Below the pieces are notes generated by a model. The model was given only the letters and a program-made list of their open reading frames with translations, was not told the DNA's origin and did not search any database. A stretch of 64,000 nt of DNA from the NCBI GenBank assembly GCA_028284635.1, contig JANQRJ010000011.1:62001-126000 (forward strand). The letters run 5' to 3'. Source of the stretch: Pelagicoccus sp. (GTDB taxonomy: Bacteria; Verrucomicrobiota; Verrucomicrobiia; Opitutales; Opitutaceae). Position numbers and translations under genes: made by a program. Below, piece after piece: positions 18,744-28,175 of the stretch (the stretch's first letter is position 1; every line of letters begins with the position of its first letter).

Positions 18744-19766
18744 TTATTCGGCCGAGACGGGCCCTGAGCTACGTGAAGCGCGATCTCCGCCCTCGCGTCT
18801 CTCACCGCCTTCGCGTGGTCGGCGCGAACGCCTGCGACGCCGTCTGGGAGTGCCTTCACGGTTGGCCTTGCCTTCGGCGGCGCCTTCGCGGGTCTCGCCT
18901 TCCGGGCGTGGCTTGCGGTTGCGGGAGCGACGTTTGCGTGGCGGGCGATTTCCGCCTTCGTCGCTTTCGCGGTTCTGGCGGTTGCGTGGGCCGCCTCGTC
19001 CGCGTCCTCTCGAGCCTCGGTTGTCGGAGCGTTTGCCCTTGCCGGAGCTTTTCTTTGCAGGCTGCTCTTCTTCGCCTCCGGTGAAGAAGGAGAGAATCTT
19101 GGCGAAGAAGCCTTTCTTCTCTGGCTTGGGCAGCGGCTCTCTTTGGGCGCGTTCCCTTTTCGGAGCGGTGCGTCCGTCGCGAGACGGACGGAACTCCTGG
19201 GACCCTGCGCTGGCAGTGGCTCGACGTTTGTCGGGCTCTACCATCGCGAAACGTTCTGGACGGTCCTCTTGTTCCGAGGCGTCTACGGTTTCGGGACTGG
19301 CCTCGGATTTCGGGCCTGCCTGCATTTCCGTTTCGGGTGTCGACCCGTCTTCCGATTCGCGGTGGCGTTTTTCGGGAGAACGTTCGCGGTCTTCGCGACT
19401 GCGGCGTTCTCTGCGCGGGCGATCTTGGCGGCGAGGACGGCTTTCTCTGTCCTCGTCGCGGTGTTCGCGCGGAGCTGGGCTGTCGTCTACGAGGTGTTCT
19501 GGAGCGGTGGCCCGGACGGGTAGGTCGTCGATTTCGATCTCCTCTTCGTCGAGGCCGTTGTTGACGCTGCCTAGTTTGGCCACGACGGGCGCGGCGGCGC
19601 CGGGTCGGGCTTTTCGTGTGCCGTATCGTAGCGGCTTTTCCGTTGCCGGAGCGGAGACGGGCTTCATGCCCTCCACGATGCGGATCTCGTCGACCGCGTC
19701 TGCGGCGGGGGCGGGAGCGGCCTCGCTGTCCGGCGTCTTGCTTGGTTGTTCTTCGTTTTGTGACAT
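18744..19766 (-). CDS. Arg/Glu/Ser-rich disordered protein with a basic tail
   Basis: 340 residues, not recognised as a named family. The N-terminal half is acidic and low in complexity. Residues about 110-150 are an RD/RE/RS-like stretch (PRRERRSREDRERSPEKRHR). A short hydrophobic patch (KKGFFAKILSFFTGG) lies near residue 215, and the last 100 residues are highly basic (GSRGRGRGGPRNRQNR; TPRRRRRRSRRPREGG). Almost no residue pattern suggests a folded domain. Such composition is typical of RNA-binding or condensate-forming proteins, as in RNase E tails, but that is inference. The gene is a single unit with its own terminator and a 38-bp palindrome 184 bp upstream of its start. Confidence 0.75.
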   Translation of the reverse strand: MSQNEEQPSKTPDSEAAPAPAADAVDEIRIVEGMKPVSAPATEKPLRYGTRKARPGAAAPVVAKLGSVNNGLDEEEIEIDDLPVRATAPEHLVDDSPAPREHRDEDRESRPRRQDRPRRERRSREDRERSPEKRHRESEDGSTPETEMQAGPKSEASPETVDASEQEDRPERFAMVEPDKRRATASAGSQEFRPSRDGRTAPKRERAQREPLPKPEKKGFFAKILSFFTGGEEEQPAKKSSGKGKRSDNRGSRGRGRGGPRNRQNRESDEGGNRPPRKRRSRNRKPRPEGETREGAAEGKANREGTPRRRRRRSRRPREGGERREGGDRASRSSGPVSAE

Positions 19767-19949
19767 GTTGTTACTTATTTGCCTGCTGGTATTTATGCAT
19801 CAGTCAGGCGGGCGACTCGCGATAGGATGGGGCGGCGGGCCGGGCGAGTCGGCTGGGGCCCTGGTTAAGCCGCAGGGGAGGTACTCTACGACTGAGCGCG
19901 AAAATTCAAACCTAAAGGCGAGTCCAAGCTTTTCTGCCGTCTCTCTGTC

Positions 19950-19987
19950 GCGCATTTAATTTTCCAACGTTGGAGAATTAAATGCGC
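19950..19987. promoter_or_regulatory. 38-bp near-perfect palindrome between divergent genes
   Basis: GCGCATTTAAT at 19950 is mirrored by ATTAAATGCGC ending at 19987 around the centre TCCAACGTTGGA, with a single mismatched pair. It lies in the 304-bp gene-free region between the Arg-rich gene (minus) and the dUTPase gene (plus), so it could be an operator or a bidirectional terminator-like structure. The rest of that gap shows nothing recognisable. Confidence 0.6.
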
Positions 19988-20070
19988 TGGAGGTTGGTGG
20001 GTGGTTTAGGGCGTTTGCGGTGGGCTTGAGTCTTGCGTGGGGCTGGGAAGGGAGGTAGTCACCGGTCTTT

Positions 20071-20442
20071 ATGGATAAGCTAGAGCGTATTTTTCAGATG
20101 CAGGAGGAGCTCAACGCTCGTATTGGCGTGAACCTCAGGGATATAGACGAAGAGGAGCAGACGAAGTGGGTGCTCAACTACACGCGGGCGATGCAGCAGG
20201 AGATATCCGAGCTGATCGACTCGGTCCCTTGGAAATGGTGGGCGAAGTACCAGAAGTTCGACAAGCAGAACGCTCGGGTGGAGGTGATCGACCTGTTCCA
20301 CTTTCTGGTTTCACTGGCCCAGGCGCTGGGCATGACTCCGGAAGACGTGTTCGATGCCTACGTGGCGAAGAACAAGGTAAACCACCAGCGCCAGGAGAGC
20401 GGCTATGCGAGAAAGGACGAGTCGGACTCGCGTCACATCTAG
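20071..20442 (+). CDS. Dimeric (all-alpha) dUTPase-like protein
   Basis: 123 residues. The all-helical NTP pyrophosphatase pattern of the dUTPase_2 family is visible: a first metal-binding helix with E-x-x-E (QQEISELIDSVPWKWWAK, about 44-61) and a second with E-x-x-D (VEVIDLFHFLVSLAQ, about 73-87), then KNKVNHQRQESGY at the C-terminus. It should hydrolyse dUTP to dUMP, keeping uracil out of DNA and supplying dTMP synthesis. It is shorter than the protozoan and phage forms but complete in motifs. It stands alone; the next 249 bp before the TPR gene hold no clear feature. Confidence 0.85.
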   Translation: MDKLERIFQMQEELNARIGVNLRDIDEEEQTKWVLNYTRAMQQEISELIDSVPWKWWAKYQKFDKQNARVEVIDLFHFLVSLAQALGMTPEDVFDAYVAKNKVNHQRQESGYARKDESDSRHI

Positions 20443-20691
20443 TTCGTCTCGCTCATGCTGGGTTTCGATGGAGGATGGCTGGCGTTTAGCCTGGTGGGAG
20501 AAGGGGCGCGGAGCTTCGGGCTGCGGCTGCGATGTGTTTTTAGCTCTGCTGTCGTCCTGCGAGCGGGACTCGGCACTCACGAATGTGGCTACAATCCTGA
20601 CAGACGCGGGCTGAAGCTCCGCGCTACGGCTTGGGTTGAAACTTCGAGCCTTGAAAGATGACGTAGAGGAGGTCTCGTTCCGACAGTTTCC

Positions 20692-23337
20692 ATGCCGCGC
20701 GCGTTTTTCAGCTTCTTGCTTTCGTTGTCCGCCTTGAGCTTCGCTTGGGGGCAGGATGCGGCGCGTGTGGTTTCGGATGGGATTCCTTTCGAGGGCGAGC
20801 TGGCGGGGCTGCCGCTGGAGAAGCGGCTCGATGCGGCTTGGGTGGCGAGTAGCGCGGAGCGAGCTTTGGAGGCTGGACTTTACGAACTGGCCTACTCGTT
20901 GGCGGAGCAGGCGGAGTCGAAGCTAGAGGGGCGTTCAGTGGATATCGGCAATCGGCTGGTGCTGATCGATGCCTCGCTTGCCGAGGCGAATTGGATCGAG
21001 GCGGCGGAGCTTATCGCGGCTTTGTCCGATTTGGAGGGGGCTCCGGAGGTGGCTTTGGGGTTGAGGCGGGCGATGATCGCGTTTGCCGAGGACAACGCGG
21101 AAACCGTGGGCGAGATTCTCCAGGCGACGGATCCTGGCGAGCTGGAAGAGGGGGACTCGGCGTGGTATTGGTTTTTGACGGGCTGGACCCAATCGCGTCG
21201 CGGGGACAGGTCGAGTGGAGTTTCGTTCGCTCGGGCTCAGGAGCTGGCTGCGGACCGTTCGCCGGCTTTGCGGGCTCAGATCGGCTATTTGGTTTTTCGC
21301 AGCATGCTGGCAGCGCGTGTCCAGGGAGTGGATACGATTGCCCAGCTGCAAAACGCTGTGCTGGAGAACGAGGGGAGGGAAGTGGCCTACGCTTACGCCC
21401 AGCAGCTGGCAGTCTTGCTTTTCGACGACGGGAGAGTGGACGAGTCGCTGGAGCTGATCGGAGCCAGCCTGGAATCGATTCCGCCGGCTTTGGAGCTGGA
21501 GAGGGCTCAGTTTCAGCTTCTGGCGGTTATGGCTGCCGGTTTGGAGCGAAATCTGGGACGACAGGCGTTGAACGATCTGCTGTTCGCGGATCGCTTTCCT
21601 GACTTGATGAGCATCGCTCTTCAGCAGGTCTTCAGTCTGGCGCGACTCGAGGAGGGAGTTGGAAGCGAGGCGTTGGAGGAAGCGCTTGACCAGCTGATCG
21701 CTTTGCCGGAACAGCACTCGTTGCTTGACCAAGCATTGTACTATCGGGCTGTATTCAAGTTTTTGAGACGGGATTTTCTGGCAGCGGAGGAGGACGCGGC
21801 GGTGTTGCAGGAGCTTTTTCCGCAGTCGCCCTACCGTCGGGGCATGCTGGCCTTGCAGGCGTCTTCGGCTTGGAATCGCAACCGCTATCGTACGGCGGCG
21901 AGTCTGTTGCAGCAGATGCGGGTGGAGTTCGCGGATTTGCGGGCCGACAGCCGCTTGGCGGCTTTGGTTGCGGATTGCTATTTGCGAGCGGGTTTGCAGT
22001 CGAACACGAGGGTGGACTACCGCAACGCGGCGGAGGCTTACGAGACGGCCTTGTCGGAGGTGACGGACGTTTCTCAGGGCGGTCCTTTGTTTTTCCAGCT
22101 GGTGTTGGCTCGCTTGGAGGCGGGGCAGCTGGATCGGGCGATCGCGGCGATAGACGATCCGCGCCTGACGGCCTTGGCGGGCGGCGAGATGGTCTGGCGG
22201 GCGGAGTGGATGGTCTTGAAGGAGATGCGGGGCAAGTTGCTGGTTTCGGATGCCTACGAGCGGGTCCAGGAGTCGGTGGCGCTCGCCGCTTCGGAGCCTT
22301 TGCTGCGGCTGCGACTGCTTTGGCTGGCGGCGAAGCTTTCGGTTGAGGCGGGAGAGCCGGAGGATGCCGAGGGCTGGGTGGGACTGGTGCACGACTTGGC
22401 CTCGGGGCCGGAGGCTGCGGAGATCGACGGCGATCTGTTGCGCAGGGTGCAGGCGAGCTCGTTGCTGGCCTTGGCCGAGGCGCATTTCGCGTTGGAGGAG
22501 CCGGAGAAGGCGGTGCCTTTGCTGGAGGAGCTGCGGGAGCGCTATGCGGGGTCGGAATCGGCTTTGTTTTCCTACATTTCGCAGGCTCGGTATTTTGAGT
22601 CGATCAATCGGACGGTGGAGGCGCAGCAGCTGCTGGTCTCCCTGGCGGATAGCTTTCCGGAGAACCGTTTGGCTCCAGTCGCCTTGTTCGAGGCGGCTCG
22701 CAATGCGGAGCGGCGCGGCCAGGATGCCTACCTGGACCAGGCGACGCAGTTGTTGGATCGCATCGCGACGGACTATCCGGATTCCGAAGTCGTGTACTAC
22801 GCTCGGCTGATGCAGGCGGACTTGCTGCGCAAGTTGAACAAGTTTGGCTCGGCGGAGCAGATCTACGAGTTTCTGGAGAACGAGTATTCGGATCACCGCG
22901 ACAGATTTCTGGCCCAGATCTCGCTGGCGGATACGCTGATAGCTCAGGCTGGGGAGAATCCTCGGAAGTTCGAGGCGGCTGTTTCGCGACTGGAGCTGCT
23001 GATGGATTTGCCGGAGGCGCCGCACGAGTTGCGCGTGGAAGCTGGATACAAGTTGGGTCAGGCCTGGCGTTCTCGGGGCGAGACGCTCAAGGCGAAGCAG
23101 ATCTTCTGGGTATTCTACGACATGTCGCTGGTGGAGAGCCGACGGGTGGCGTTGATGAGTCGCAAGGGTCGGTACTGGCTGGCTCGCAGCCTTTTCGCCT
23201 TGGCGGAGATCTCTAAGGAGGAGGGCGAAGTCGAGAAGGCGAACGATTTCTATCGGGAGATCGTGGACAAGCGGCTTTGGGGAGCGGATTTGGCTTTGAC
23301 CCGTATCGAGTCGCTGGGGTCGGCGTTTGCGAATTAG
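20692..23337 (+). CDS. Secreted TPR-repeat protein of an Exb/Tol-like cassette
   Basis: 881 residues with a signal peptide (MPRAFFSFLLSLSALSFAWG, cleavage before QD). The remainder is almost wholly helical, with Ala/Leu/Glu-rich 34-residue repeats, for example ALAEAHFALEEPEKAVPLLEEL, AQARYFESINRTVEAQQLL and MQADLLRKLNKFGSAEQIYEFL, typical of TPRs of the periplasmic YbgF/BamD kind. It probably acts as a periplasmic scaffold. The next three genes encode an ExbB-like channel, an ExbD-like partner and an anchored protein in the same direction, so it is likely the first gene of that transcript. No enzyme motif is seen. Confidence 0.85.
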   Translation: MPRAFFSFLLSLSALSFAWGQDAARVVSDGIPFEGELAGLPLEKRLDAAWVASSAERALEAGLYELAYSLAEQAESKLEGRSVDIGNRLVLIDASLAEANWIEAAELIAALSDLEGAPEVALGLRRAMIAFAEDNAETVGEILQATDPGELEEGDSAWYWFLTGWTQSRRGDRSSGVSFARAQELAADRSPALRAQIGYLVFRSMLAARVQGVDTIAQLQNAVLENEGREVAYAYAQQLAVLLFDDGRVDESLELIGASLESIPPALELERAQFQLLAVMAAGLERNLGRQALNDLLFADRFPDLMSIALQQVFSLARLEEGVGSEALEEALDQLIALPEQHSLLDQALYYRAVFKFLRRDFLAAEEDAAVLQELFPQSPYRRGMLALQASSAWNRNRYRTAASLLQQMRVEFADLRADSRLAALVADCYLRAGLQSNTRVDYRNAAEAYETALSEVTDVSQGGPLFFQLVLARLEAGQLDRAIAAIDDPRLTALAGGEMVWRAEWMVLKEMRGKLLVSDAYERVQESVALAASEPLLRLRLLWLAAKLSVEAGEPEDAEGWVGLVHDLASGPEAAEIDGDLLRRVQASSLLALAEAHFALEEPEKAVPLLEELRERYAGSESALFSYISQARYFESINRTVEAQQLLVSLADSFPENRLAPVALFEAARNAERRGQDAYLDQATQLLDRIATDYPDSEVVYYARLMQADLLRKLNKFGSAEQIYEFLENEYSDHRDRFLAQISLADTLIAQAGENPRKFEAAVSRLELLMDLPEAPHELRVEAGYKLGQAWRSRGETLKAKQIFWVFYDMSLVESRRVALMSRKGRYWLARSLFALAEISKEEGEVEKANDFYREIVDKRLWGADLALTRIESLGSAFAN

Positions 23338-23388
23338 GTTGCTTCGCCGCGCGTATTGGAACGTCTTTTTCGGGGTCTCGTCATTGCT

Positions 23389-24096
23389 ATGGAATCGCTG
23401 CAGATAGAGTTGTTCGACACGTTTCGGCAGGGCGGGCTGGTCATGTGGCCGCTGTTCGCCTTGAGCTTGGTGGCTTTGGTGGTGTTCGTGGAGCGTCTCC
23501 TGTTTCTGCATCGCAACCAGATCCGCTCGAAGGAGTTTCTGTCCGGTATCGAGAATTCCCTGACAAAGGGTCGCTTGATAGAGGCCCTTACCATTTGCCA
23601 GGAAACGCCGGGTCCGGCGGCGGCTATGGTGAAGGCGGGGCTTATGAGCTTTCGCGAGAGCGATGCCGAGATCCGCGAGTCTGTACGGGAGGCTGCGGTG
23701 GTCGAGCTTGCCCCGATCAAGCGGCGGGTCGGGGCTCTTTATGCGGTTGCCCAGATTGCTCCTTTGTTTGGCTTGCTGGGCACGGTGATCGGCATGATCG
23801 ACAGTTTCATGCAGTACGAGCGCCAGGGGGTATACGTGCATGCGGGCCATCTGGCGGGCGGGGCCTGGCAGGCTTTGATCAGCACGGCGACGGGTTTGGC
23901 GTTGGGCGCGGTGGCGATCATGGCCCATCACTTCATCGTGGGGCGAATCCGGGCCGTGACCCATGAGATGGAATGGCTTGGCCAGGAGCTGATGGTAATG
24001 TTCGCCCGCGTGAAGAACCGGGATTCGGAGACGGGAGACCTTTTCCAAGAGAGCGACGATGCTGAATCTGGAGACAGAGCTACCGAAGCGAGCTAG
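23389..24096 (+). CDS. MotA/TolQ/ExbB proton-channel family protein
   Basis: 235 residues from the ATG at 23389; a TTG 33 bases upstream is a weaker start. Three membrane segments are visible: about residues 15-37 (GGLVMWPLFALSLVALVVFVE), 125-150 (ALYAVAQIAPLFGLLGTVIGMI) and 165-190 (LISTATGLALGAVAIMAHHF). The spacing and the GLLGTVIGMI and ISTATGLALG motifs are those of ExbB/TolQ. With the ExbD-like product it should form a proton-driven motor in the inner membrane. Its 3' end overlaps the ExbD-like gene by 38 bases. Confidence 0.93.
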   Translation: MESLQIELFDTFRQGGLVMWPLFALSLVALVVFVERLLFLHRNQIRSKEFLSGIENSLTKGRLIEALTICQETPGPAAAMVKAGLMSFRESDAEIRESVREAAVVELAPIKRRVGALYAVAQIAPLFGLLGTVIGMIDSFMQYERQGVYVHAGHLAGGAWQALISTATGLALGAVAIMAHHFIVGRIRAVTHEMEWLGQELMVMFARVKNRDSETGDLFQESDDAESGDRATEAS

Positions 24097-24502
24097 GCTG
24101 AGCTTCTGGCCGTTTGTGGATGTCTGCGCGATCGGCTTGCTGCTGACCGTGTTTTCCTCGAAGTTCGTGATGGCTCCGGGGCTGACCTTGGCTTTGCCGG
24201 AGGTGGGAGCTTCGCAGGTGGCGATCGCGCCGGTCTACGAGGTGGTCACCGTTATGGAGGTGAAGGGGGAGGAGATGATTCTCTTCCAGAGCAGCGTGCT
24301 GGATTTGGATTCCTTCGGCAAGCTGCTTGACGAGCGCGGTCCTGCTCCGGAGGGCGCGACCTTGCTGGTCAAGGCGGATGTGAAGGTGACCGTGCAGACG
24401 CTGAGCGTGTTGAGCGAACTGGCGATCCGCACTGGCTACGCCAAGGTGCAGTTGGCGACGGAGGAGGCTCGGGTCGCTCCAGGCCGGTTGGACCCGCTCT
24501 GA
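24059..24502 (+). CDS. ExbD/TolR-like protein
   Basis: 147 residues. One membrane segment near residues 16-38 (FWPFVDVCAIGLLLTVFSSKFV) contains the conserved proton-carrying Asp (FVDV). The periplasmic part (about 45-147) has the ExbD fold pattern, ending in LLVKADVKVTVQTLSVLSELAIRTGYAKVQLATEE. It partners the ExbB-like channel encoded by the overlapping upstream gene. The stop overlaps the ATG of the next gene (TGATG), so the products are translated in fixed proportion. Confidence 0.9.
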   Translation: MLNLETELPKRARLSFWPFVDVCAIGLLLTVFSSKFVMAPGLTLALPEVGASQVAIAPVYEVVTVMEVKGEEMILFQSSVLDLDSFGKLLDERGPAPEGATLLVKADVKVTVQTLSVLSELAIRTGYAKVQLATEEARVAPGRLDPL

Positions 24503-25266
24503 TGCTTGAGGAGAGGAAGAGGGTTTTCGGTCGCGCGTTGCGTTGGACATGGGCCGCTACGGCTGCGGTCATGTTTCACTTGTTTCTTTTTTGGGCGGTC
24601 TTCTTCACGCGCGACTCGCAGCAGAAGCTGCGTCGACTTTCGCGTCAGGTTATGGAGATAGAGTATTTCGACGAGCAGGCTAAGGACCGTTCGGCTGTCC
24701 TGAACCAGCAGCAGATGGATCTGTTCGACCCTCGTCCGCTGCTGTTGCCGACCCAATGGAATGCGGCGAGCGTCGGTCGTCTGGGAGAATTTCTTCAGGT
24801 GGACGAGCAGATCTTCGAGGACTTCGCTCCTATGTTCGAGTTGGAGGATGGGAACTATCTGGACGACTTTGGCAATGCGGCGGCGAACTACGATAGGCTT
24901 TCCGTGGCTCAGGTGGATTTCAGCTTCCAGCTTTTCGACCAGCTAGGTCGCGAATCCGGGCGGACGGATTTCGCTCAGGAGGTTGGATTGTTTGCGACTT
25001 TGAGCGATCCGAGAAGCGGTCGAGAGCTGGCAAGCGCTACTATATATAATGAGGCGATCGAGACGTTTCTCGGTCGCTGGCCATCCTGGCCGCCGGTGAC
25101 GTTTCTCGTCACGGTGGAGGACAGTTTTCGGTTAGGCGGCTTTTCCATGCTGGCAAGCTCTGGCCAGGATGATTTGGACGAGGCCTTGCGAGGTTTGGCG
25201 GACTTGGTTTTCTCGAGAATCGGGCAGGTCGAGGACGGCGCGTATCTTCTTGAAATGGTGCCGTGA
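24502..25266 (+). CDS. Membrane-anchored periplasmic protein in the TonB position
   Basis: 254 residues. There is one N-terminal membrane helix (about residues 14-36, TWAATAAVMFHLFLFWAVFF) after a basic cytoplasmic stretch, like TonB or TolA. The periplasmic part lacks the Pro/Lys-rich rod of TonB and is not recognised. It is acidic and aromatic (IFEDFAPMFELEDGNYLDDFG) and ends in a possible small alpha/beta domain (PPVTFLVTVEDSF...LDEALRGLADLVFSRIGQ). The position, directly coupled to exbB/exbD-like genes, suggests that it transmits the motor's force. This is inference from topology and context. Confidence 0.75.
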   Translation: MLEERKRVFGRALRWTWAATAAVMFHLFLFWAVFFTRDSQQKLRRLSRQVMEIEYFDEQAKDRSAVLNQQQMDLFDPRPLLLPTQWNAASVGRLGEFLQVDEQIFEDFAPMFELEDGNYLDDFGNAAANYDRLSVAQVDFSFQLFDQLGRESGRTDFAQEVGLFATLSDPRSGRELASATIYNEAIETFLGRWPSWPPVTFLVTVEDSFRLGGFSMLASSGQDDLDEALRGLADLVFSRIGQVEDGAYLLEMVP

Positions 25267-25358
25267 GACCCCTCGGAAAATTGTTGATATTGTAGTTGAC
25301 GGTGAAAATGGCGCTGCGCATGTTCTCGTTTCTTTTTTCCAGATCCACATCTCGAAAG

Positions 25359-25434
<76 letters not shown>

Positions 25435-25515
25435 CTTTGAGGCCGAACGGTTCCTTCGGCGGGTCTAATTTCCCAGCGAACCACTTTTTAATACAAACCT
25501 AACTCACATCCAAAA

Positions 25516-26706
25516 ATGGCTAAAGGAACCTTCGAAAGAACGAAACCACACGTTAATGTCGGCACGATCGGTCACGTTGACCATGGCAAAACTACGCTGA
25601 CTACCTCGATTCTGGCAGTGCAGGCAAGCAAGGGTCTTGCCGAGCTCAAGAGCTACGCGGACATTGCAAAGGGTGGTACCGTTCGCGACGACTCCAAGAT
25701 CGTGACTATCTCGGTCGCTCACGTAGAGTACGAGTCCGACAAGCGTCACTACGCTCACGTCGACTGCCCAGGCCACGCCGACTTTGTTAAGAACATGATC
25801 ACCGGAGCCGCCCAGATGGACGGCGCGATCCTCGTAGTGAGCGCTGCCGACGGTCCTATGCCGCAGACTCGCGAGCACATCCTTCTCGCTCGCCAGGTAG
25901 GCGTGCCCAAGATCGTGGTCTTCCTCAACAAATGCGACCTCATCGACGACGAGGAGCTCCTCGAGCTGGTTGAAATGGAAGTGCGCGAGCTTCTCGACAA
26001 GTACGATTTCCCAGGCGACGACACGACCGTCATCCGCGGTTCCGCCGCCCAAGCCCTGGAAGGCACCGACGAAGGCAAGGCCCACATCCAGGCTCTCATG
26101 GATGCGATCGACACCGACATTCCCGAGCCCGAGCGCGAGATCGACAAGCCTTTCCTCATGTCCGTCGAGGACGTTTTCTCCATCACCGGTCGCGGCACTG
26201 TGGCCACTGGCCGTATCGAGCGTGGCGTGGTCAAGGTCGGCGAGGAAGTCGAGATCGTCGGTCTGAAGGAGACTCAGAAGTCCACCGTAACCGGTGTGGA
26301 AATGTTCCGCAAGATGCTCGACCAAGGCCAGGCTGGCGACAACGTCGGCATCCTCCTGCGCGGCATTGAAAAGGACGCCATCGAGCGCGGCCAGGTTCTG
26401 GCCAAGCCTGGCTCCATCACTCCTCACAAGAAGGGCAAGGCCGAGATCTACGTTCTGTCCAAGGACGAAGGCGGCCGTCACACGCCTTTCTTCAACGGCT
26501 ACCGTCCCCAGTTCTACTTCCGCACCACGGACGTGACTGGCGTTTGCAAGCTTCCCGACGGCGTGGAAATGGTCATGCCTGGCGACAACATCTCCATCGA
26601 GGTGGACCTCACCAAGCCTATCGCCATGGAAGCCGGACAGCGCTTCGCCATCCGCGAAGGCGGTCGCACCATCGGAGCAGGTCGTATCACGGAAATCGTA
26701 GAGTAG
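25516..26706 (+). CDS. tuf: Translation elongation factor Tu
   Basis: 396 residues, full length. EF-Tu delivers aminoacyl-tRNA to the ribosome. G-domain motifs are intact: GHVDHGKTT (G1), [12 protein letters not shown] (G3) and NKCDLID (G4). Domains 2 and 3 follow with [13 protein letters not shown] and the C-terminal [13 protein letters not shown]. No tuf lies between fusA and rpsJ further on, so this is the only copy in the window. It is flanked by tRNA-Thr and tRNA-Trp and probably shares their transcript. No Shine-Dalgarno sequence precedes the ATG. Confidence 0.99.
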   Translation: MAKGTFERTKPHVNVGTIGHVDHGKTTLTTSILAVQASKGLAELKSYADIAKGGTVRDDSKIVTISVAHVEYESDKRHYAHVDCPGHADFVKNMITGAAQMDGAILVVSAADGPMPQTREHILLARQVGVPKIVVFLNKCDLIDDEELLELVEMEVRELLDKYDFPGDDTTVIRGSAAQALEGTDEGKAHIQALMDAIDTDIPEPEREIDKPFLMSVEDVFSITGRGTVATGRIERGVVKVGEEVEIVGLKETQKSTVTGVEMFRKMLDQGQAGDNVGILLRGIEKDAIERGQVLAKPGSITPHKKGKAEIYVLSKDEGGRHTPFFNGYRPQFYFRTTDVTGVCKLPDGVEMVMPGDNISIEVDLTKPIAMEAGQRFAIREGGRTIGAGRITEIVE

Positions 26707-26784
26707 GACTTTTTTTCAGATTCTTTCCTTTGCCGGAGCCCGTATCAGCGGGTTTCGGCAATTGTATTTGGTTCCAACCGGCGC

Positions 26785-26860
26785 AGGGTAGTGGCTCAAT
26801 TGGTAGAGCATCGGTCTCCAAAACCGAGGGTTGGGGGTTCGAGTCCCTCCTGCCCTGCCA
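26785..26860 (+). tRNA. tRNA-Trp (anticodon CCA)
   Basis: A 76-nt cloverleaf. The acceptor AGGGTAG pairs with CTGCCCT (one T-G wobble), the anticodon stem TCGGT/ACCGA encloses CTCCAAA, and the T-arm contains GGTTCGAGTCC. Discriminator G is followed by encoded CCA. The tuf-trpT-secE-nusG order is the usual one. Confidence 0.96.
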
Positions 26861-26870
26861 TTCTTTTTCG

Positions 26871-27074
26871 ATGAAAAATCCATTTCGCAGCATTCGCATC
26901 TTCACCAGTGAGACGATCACCGAGCTCAGGAAAGCCAGCTGGCCTTCCTTCCACGAGCTGCGCGAGTCGACCGTCGTCGTCCTCATTGCGATCGCGATCA
27001 TGGGTCTTTTCGTGGCGGTGGCCGACTTCTCGCTCGCGAACGTCGTGAATCTCTTCACGAGCTGGATGCGCTAA
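26871..27074 (+). CDS. secE: Preprotein translocase subunit SecE
   Basis: 67 residues, the short single-span form found in most bacteria. It stabilises the SecYEG channel. The amphipathic stretch with the conserved ELRKASWPSFHEL motif (about 18-30) precedes one membrane helix (TVVVLIAIAIMGLFVAVADF). The start is the ATG at 26871, 10 bases after tRNA-Trp; longer readings of the frame run through the tRNA and are not credible. nusG follows 33 bases on. Confidence 0.95.
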   Translation: MKNPFRSIRIFTSETITELRKASWPSFHELRESTVVVLIAIAIMGLFVAVADFSLANVVNLFTSWMR

Positions 27075-27107
27075 CCCTCCCCACCATTTCCCGATATTTC
27101 AACTTCC

Positions 27108-27683
27108 ATGGCTGACACCATCTCGAGAACCGGCGCCGCTTGGTACGTGATCCAAACCCTCTCCAACCAAGAGGGAAAGGTGAAGCGCTACCTCGACAAG
27201 TTCATTGCCGAGGAGGAAATGGAGGATTTCGTATTCGAGGTTCTTGTCCCCACCGAAACGGTCACCGAGGTCAAGAACGGCAAGAAGACCCAGCAGGTCC
27301 GCAAGTTCTACCCAGGCTACGCTTTCATCCACATGCGTCTTTACGACGAGAACGGAAAGCTGCTCAACAAGCCCTGGTACTTCGTCCGCGAAACCGCGGG
27401 CGTGATAAATTTCGTGGGAGGGGATCGCCCGACCGCCCTTAAGCCCTCGGAGATCGAGACCATCCTCAAGCAAGTCGAGGCCGCCACTGGCAAGGAGACC
27501 CCGAAGGTCCAGTTCGAGGTTGGCGAAGAGGTGAAGATCACCGACGGCCCGTTCCTCAATCTCAATGGCCGTATCGACGAGATCGACCCCGAAAAGGGAA
27601 AGCTCAAGGTATCCGTTTCCATCTTCGGACGCTTCACTCCAGTCGAGCTCGAATACTGGCAAGTCGAACGCCTAACCAGCTAA
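27108..27683 (+). CDS. nusG: Transcription termination/antitermination factor NusG
   Basis: 191 residues. An N-terminal NGN domain ([33 protein letters not shown]) contacts RNA polymerase, and a C-terminal KOW domain ([38 protein letters not shown]) binds Rho or ribosomal S10. The length and motifs are normal. The gene is followed 4 bases later by rplK. Confidence 0.97.
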   Translation: MADTISRTGAAWYVIQTLSNQEGKVKRYLDKFIAEEEMEDFVFEVLVPTETVTEVKNGKKTQQVRKFYPGYAFIHMRLYDENGKLLNKPWYFVRETAGVINFVGGDRPTALKPSEIETILKQVEAATGKETPKVQFEVGEEVKITDGPFLNLNGRIDEIDPEKGKLKVSVSIFGRFTPVELEYWQVERLTS

Positions 27684-27687
27684 TCAA

Positions 27688-28113
27688 ATGGCAAAGAAAG
27701 TAGCACGAACCATTCGCCTTCAACTTCCTGCTGGCGGCGCGAATCCAGCGCCTCCCGTCGGCCCCGCCCTCGGCGCTGCCGGGGTCAACATCATGGCCTT
27801 CTGCAAGGAGTACAACGCGAAGACCCAAGACAAGGCCGGCCTTATCCTGCCCGTCGTAATCACTGTCTATCAGGACAAGTCATTCACCTTCGTTCTCAAG
27901 TCCCCCCCCGCCGCGGTTCTGCTCAAGAAGGCAGCCGGCCTGGCCAAGGGATCTGGAGTGCCCAATCGCGACAAGGTAGGCAAGGTGACCAAGGCTCAGA
28001 TTCTCGAGATCGTCGAAACCAAGAAGGCCGATCTCAACGCTTCGGACCCGGAGATGGCGTCCCGCATCATCGAGGGCACCGCCCGTTCGATGGGCATCGT
28101 CGTCGAAGGCTAG
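27688..28113 (+). CDS. rplK: 50S ribosomal protein L11
   Basis: 141 residues, standard. L11 forms part of the GTPase-associated centre. The Pro-rich N-terminal segment [17 protein letters not shown], part of the thiostrepton-site region, and the RNA-binding C-terminal domain ([12 protein letters not shown] end) are intact. It sits between nusG and rplA in the usual order. Confidence 0.98.
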   Translation: MAKKVARTIRLQLPAGGANPAPPVGPALGAAGVNIMAFCKEYNAKTQDKAGLILPVVITVYQDKSFTFVLKSPPAAVLLKKAAGLAKGSGVPNRDKVGKVTKAQILEIVETKKADLNASDPEMASRIIEGTARSMGIVVEG

Positions 28114-28175
28114 TCAAAACTGAAACCGGTAAACGCGGGAGCCTGCCAAGGCGTTTGCACCGCAAGGAGTACTAA

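Noticed and set aside
20935..24048. Minus-strand frame of over 1000 codons opposite the TPR and ExbB-like genes
   Set aside because: It is an artefact of GC-rich codon use. The Arg/Gln/His-rich product has no domain, while the plus strand has a signal peptide, TPRs and ExbB motifs.
25504..26481. Minus-strand frame of 325 codons opposite tuf
   Set aside because: It is an antisense shadow of a highly expressed gene with strong codon bias.
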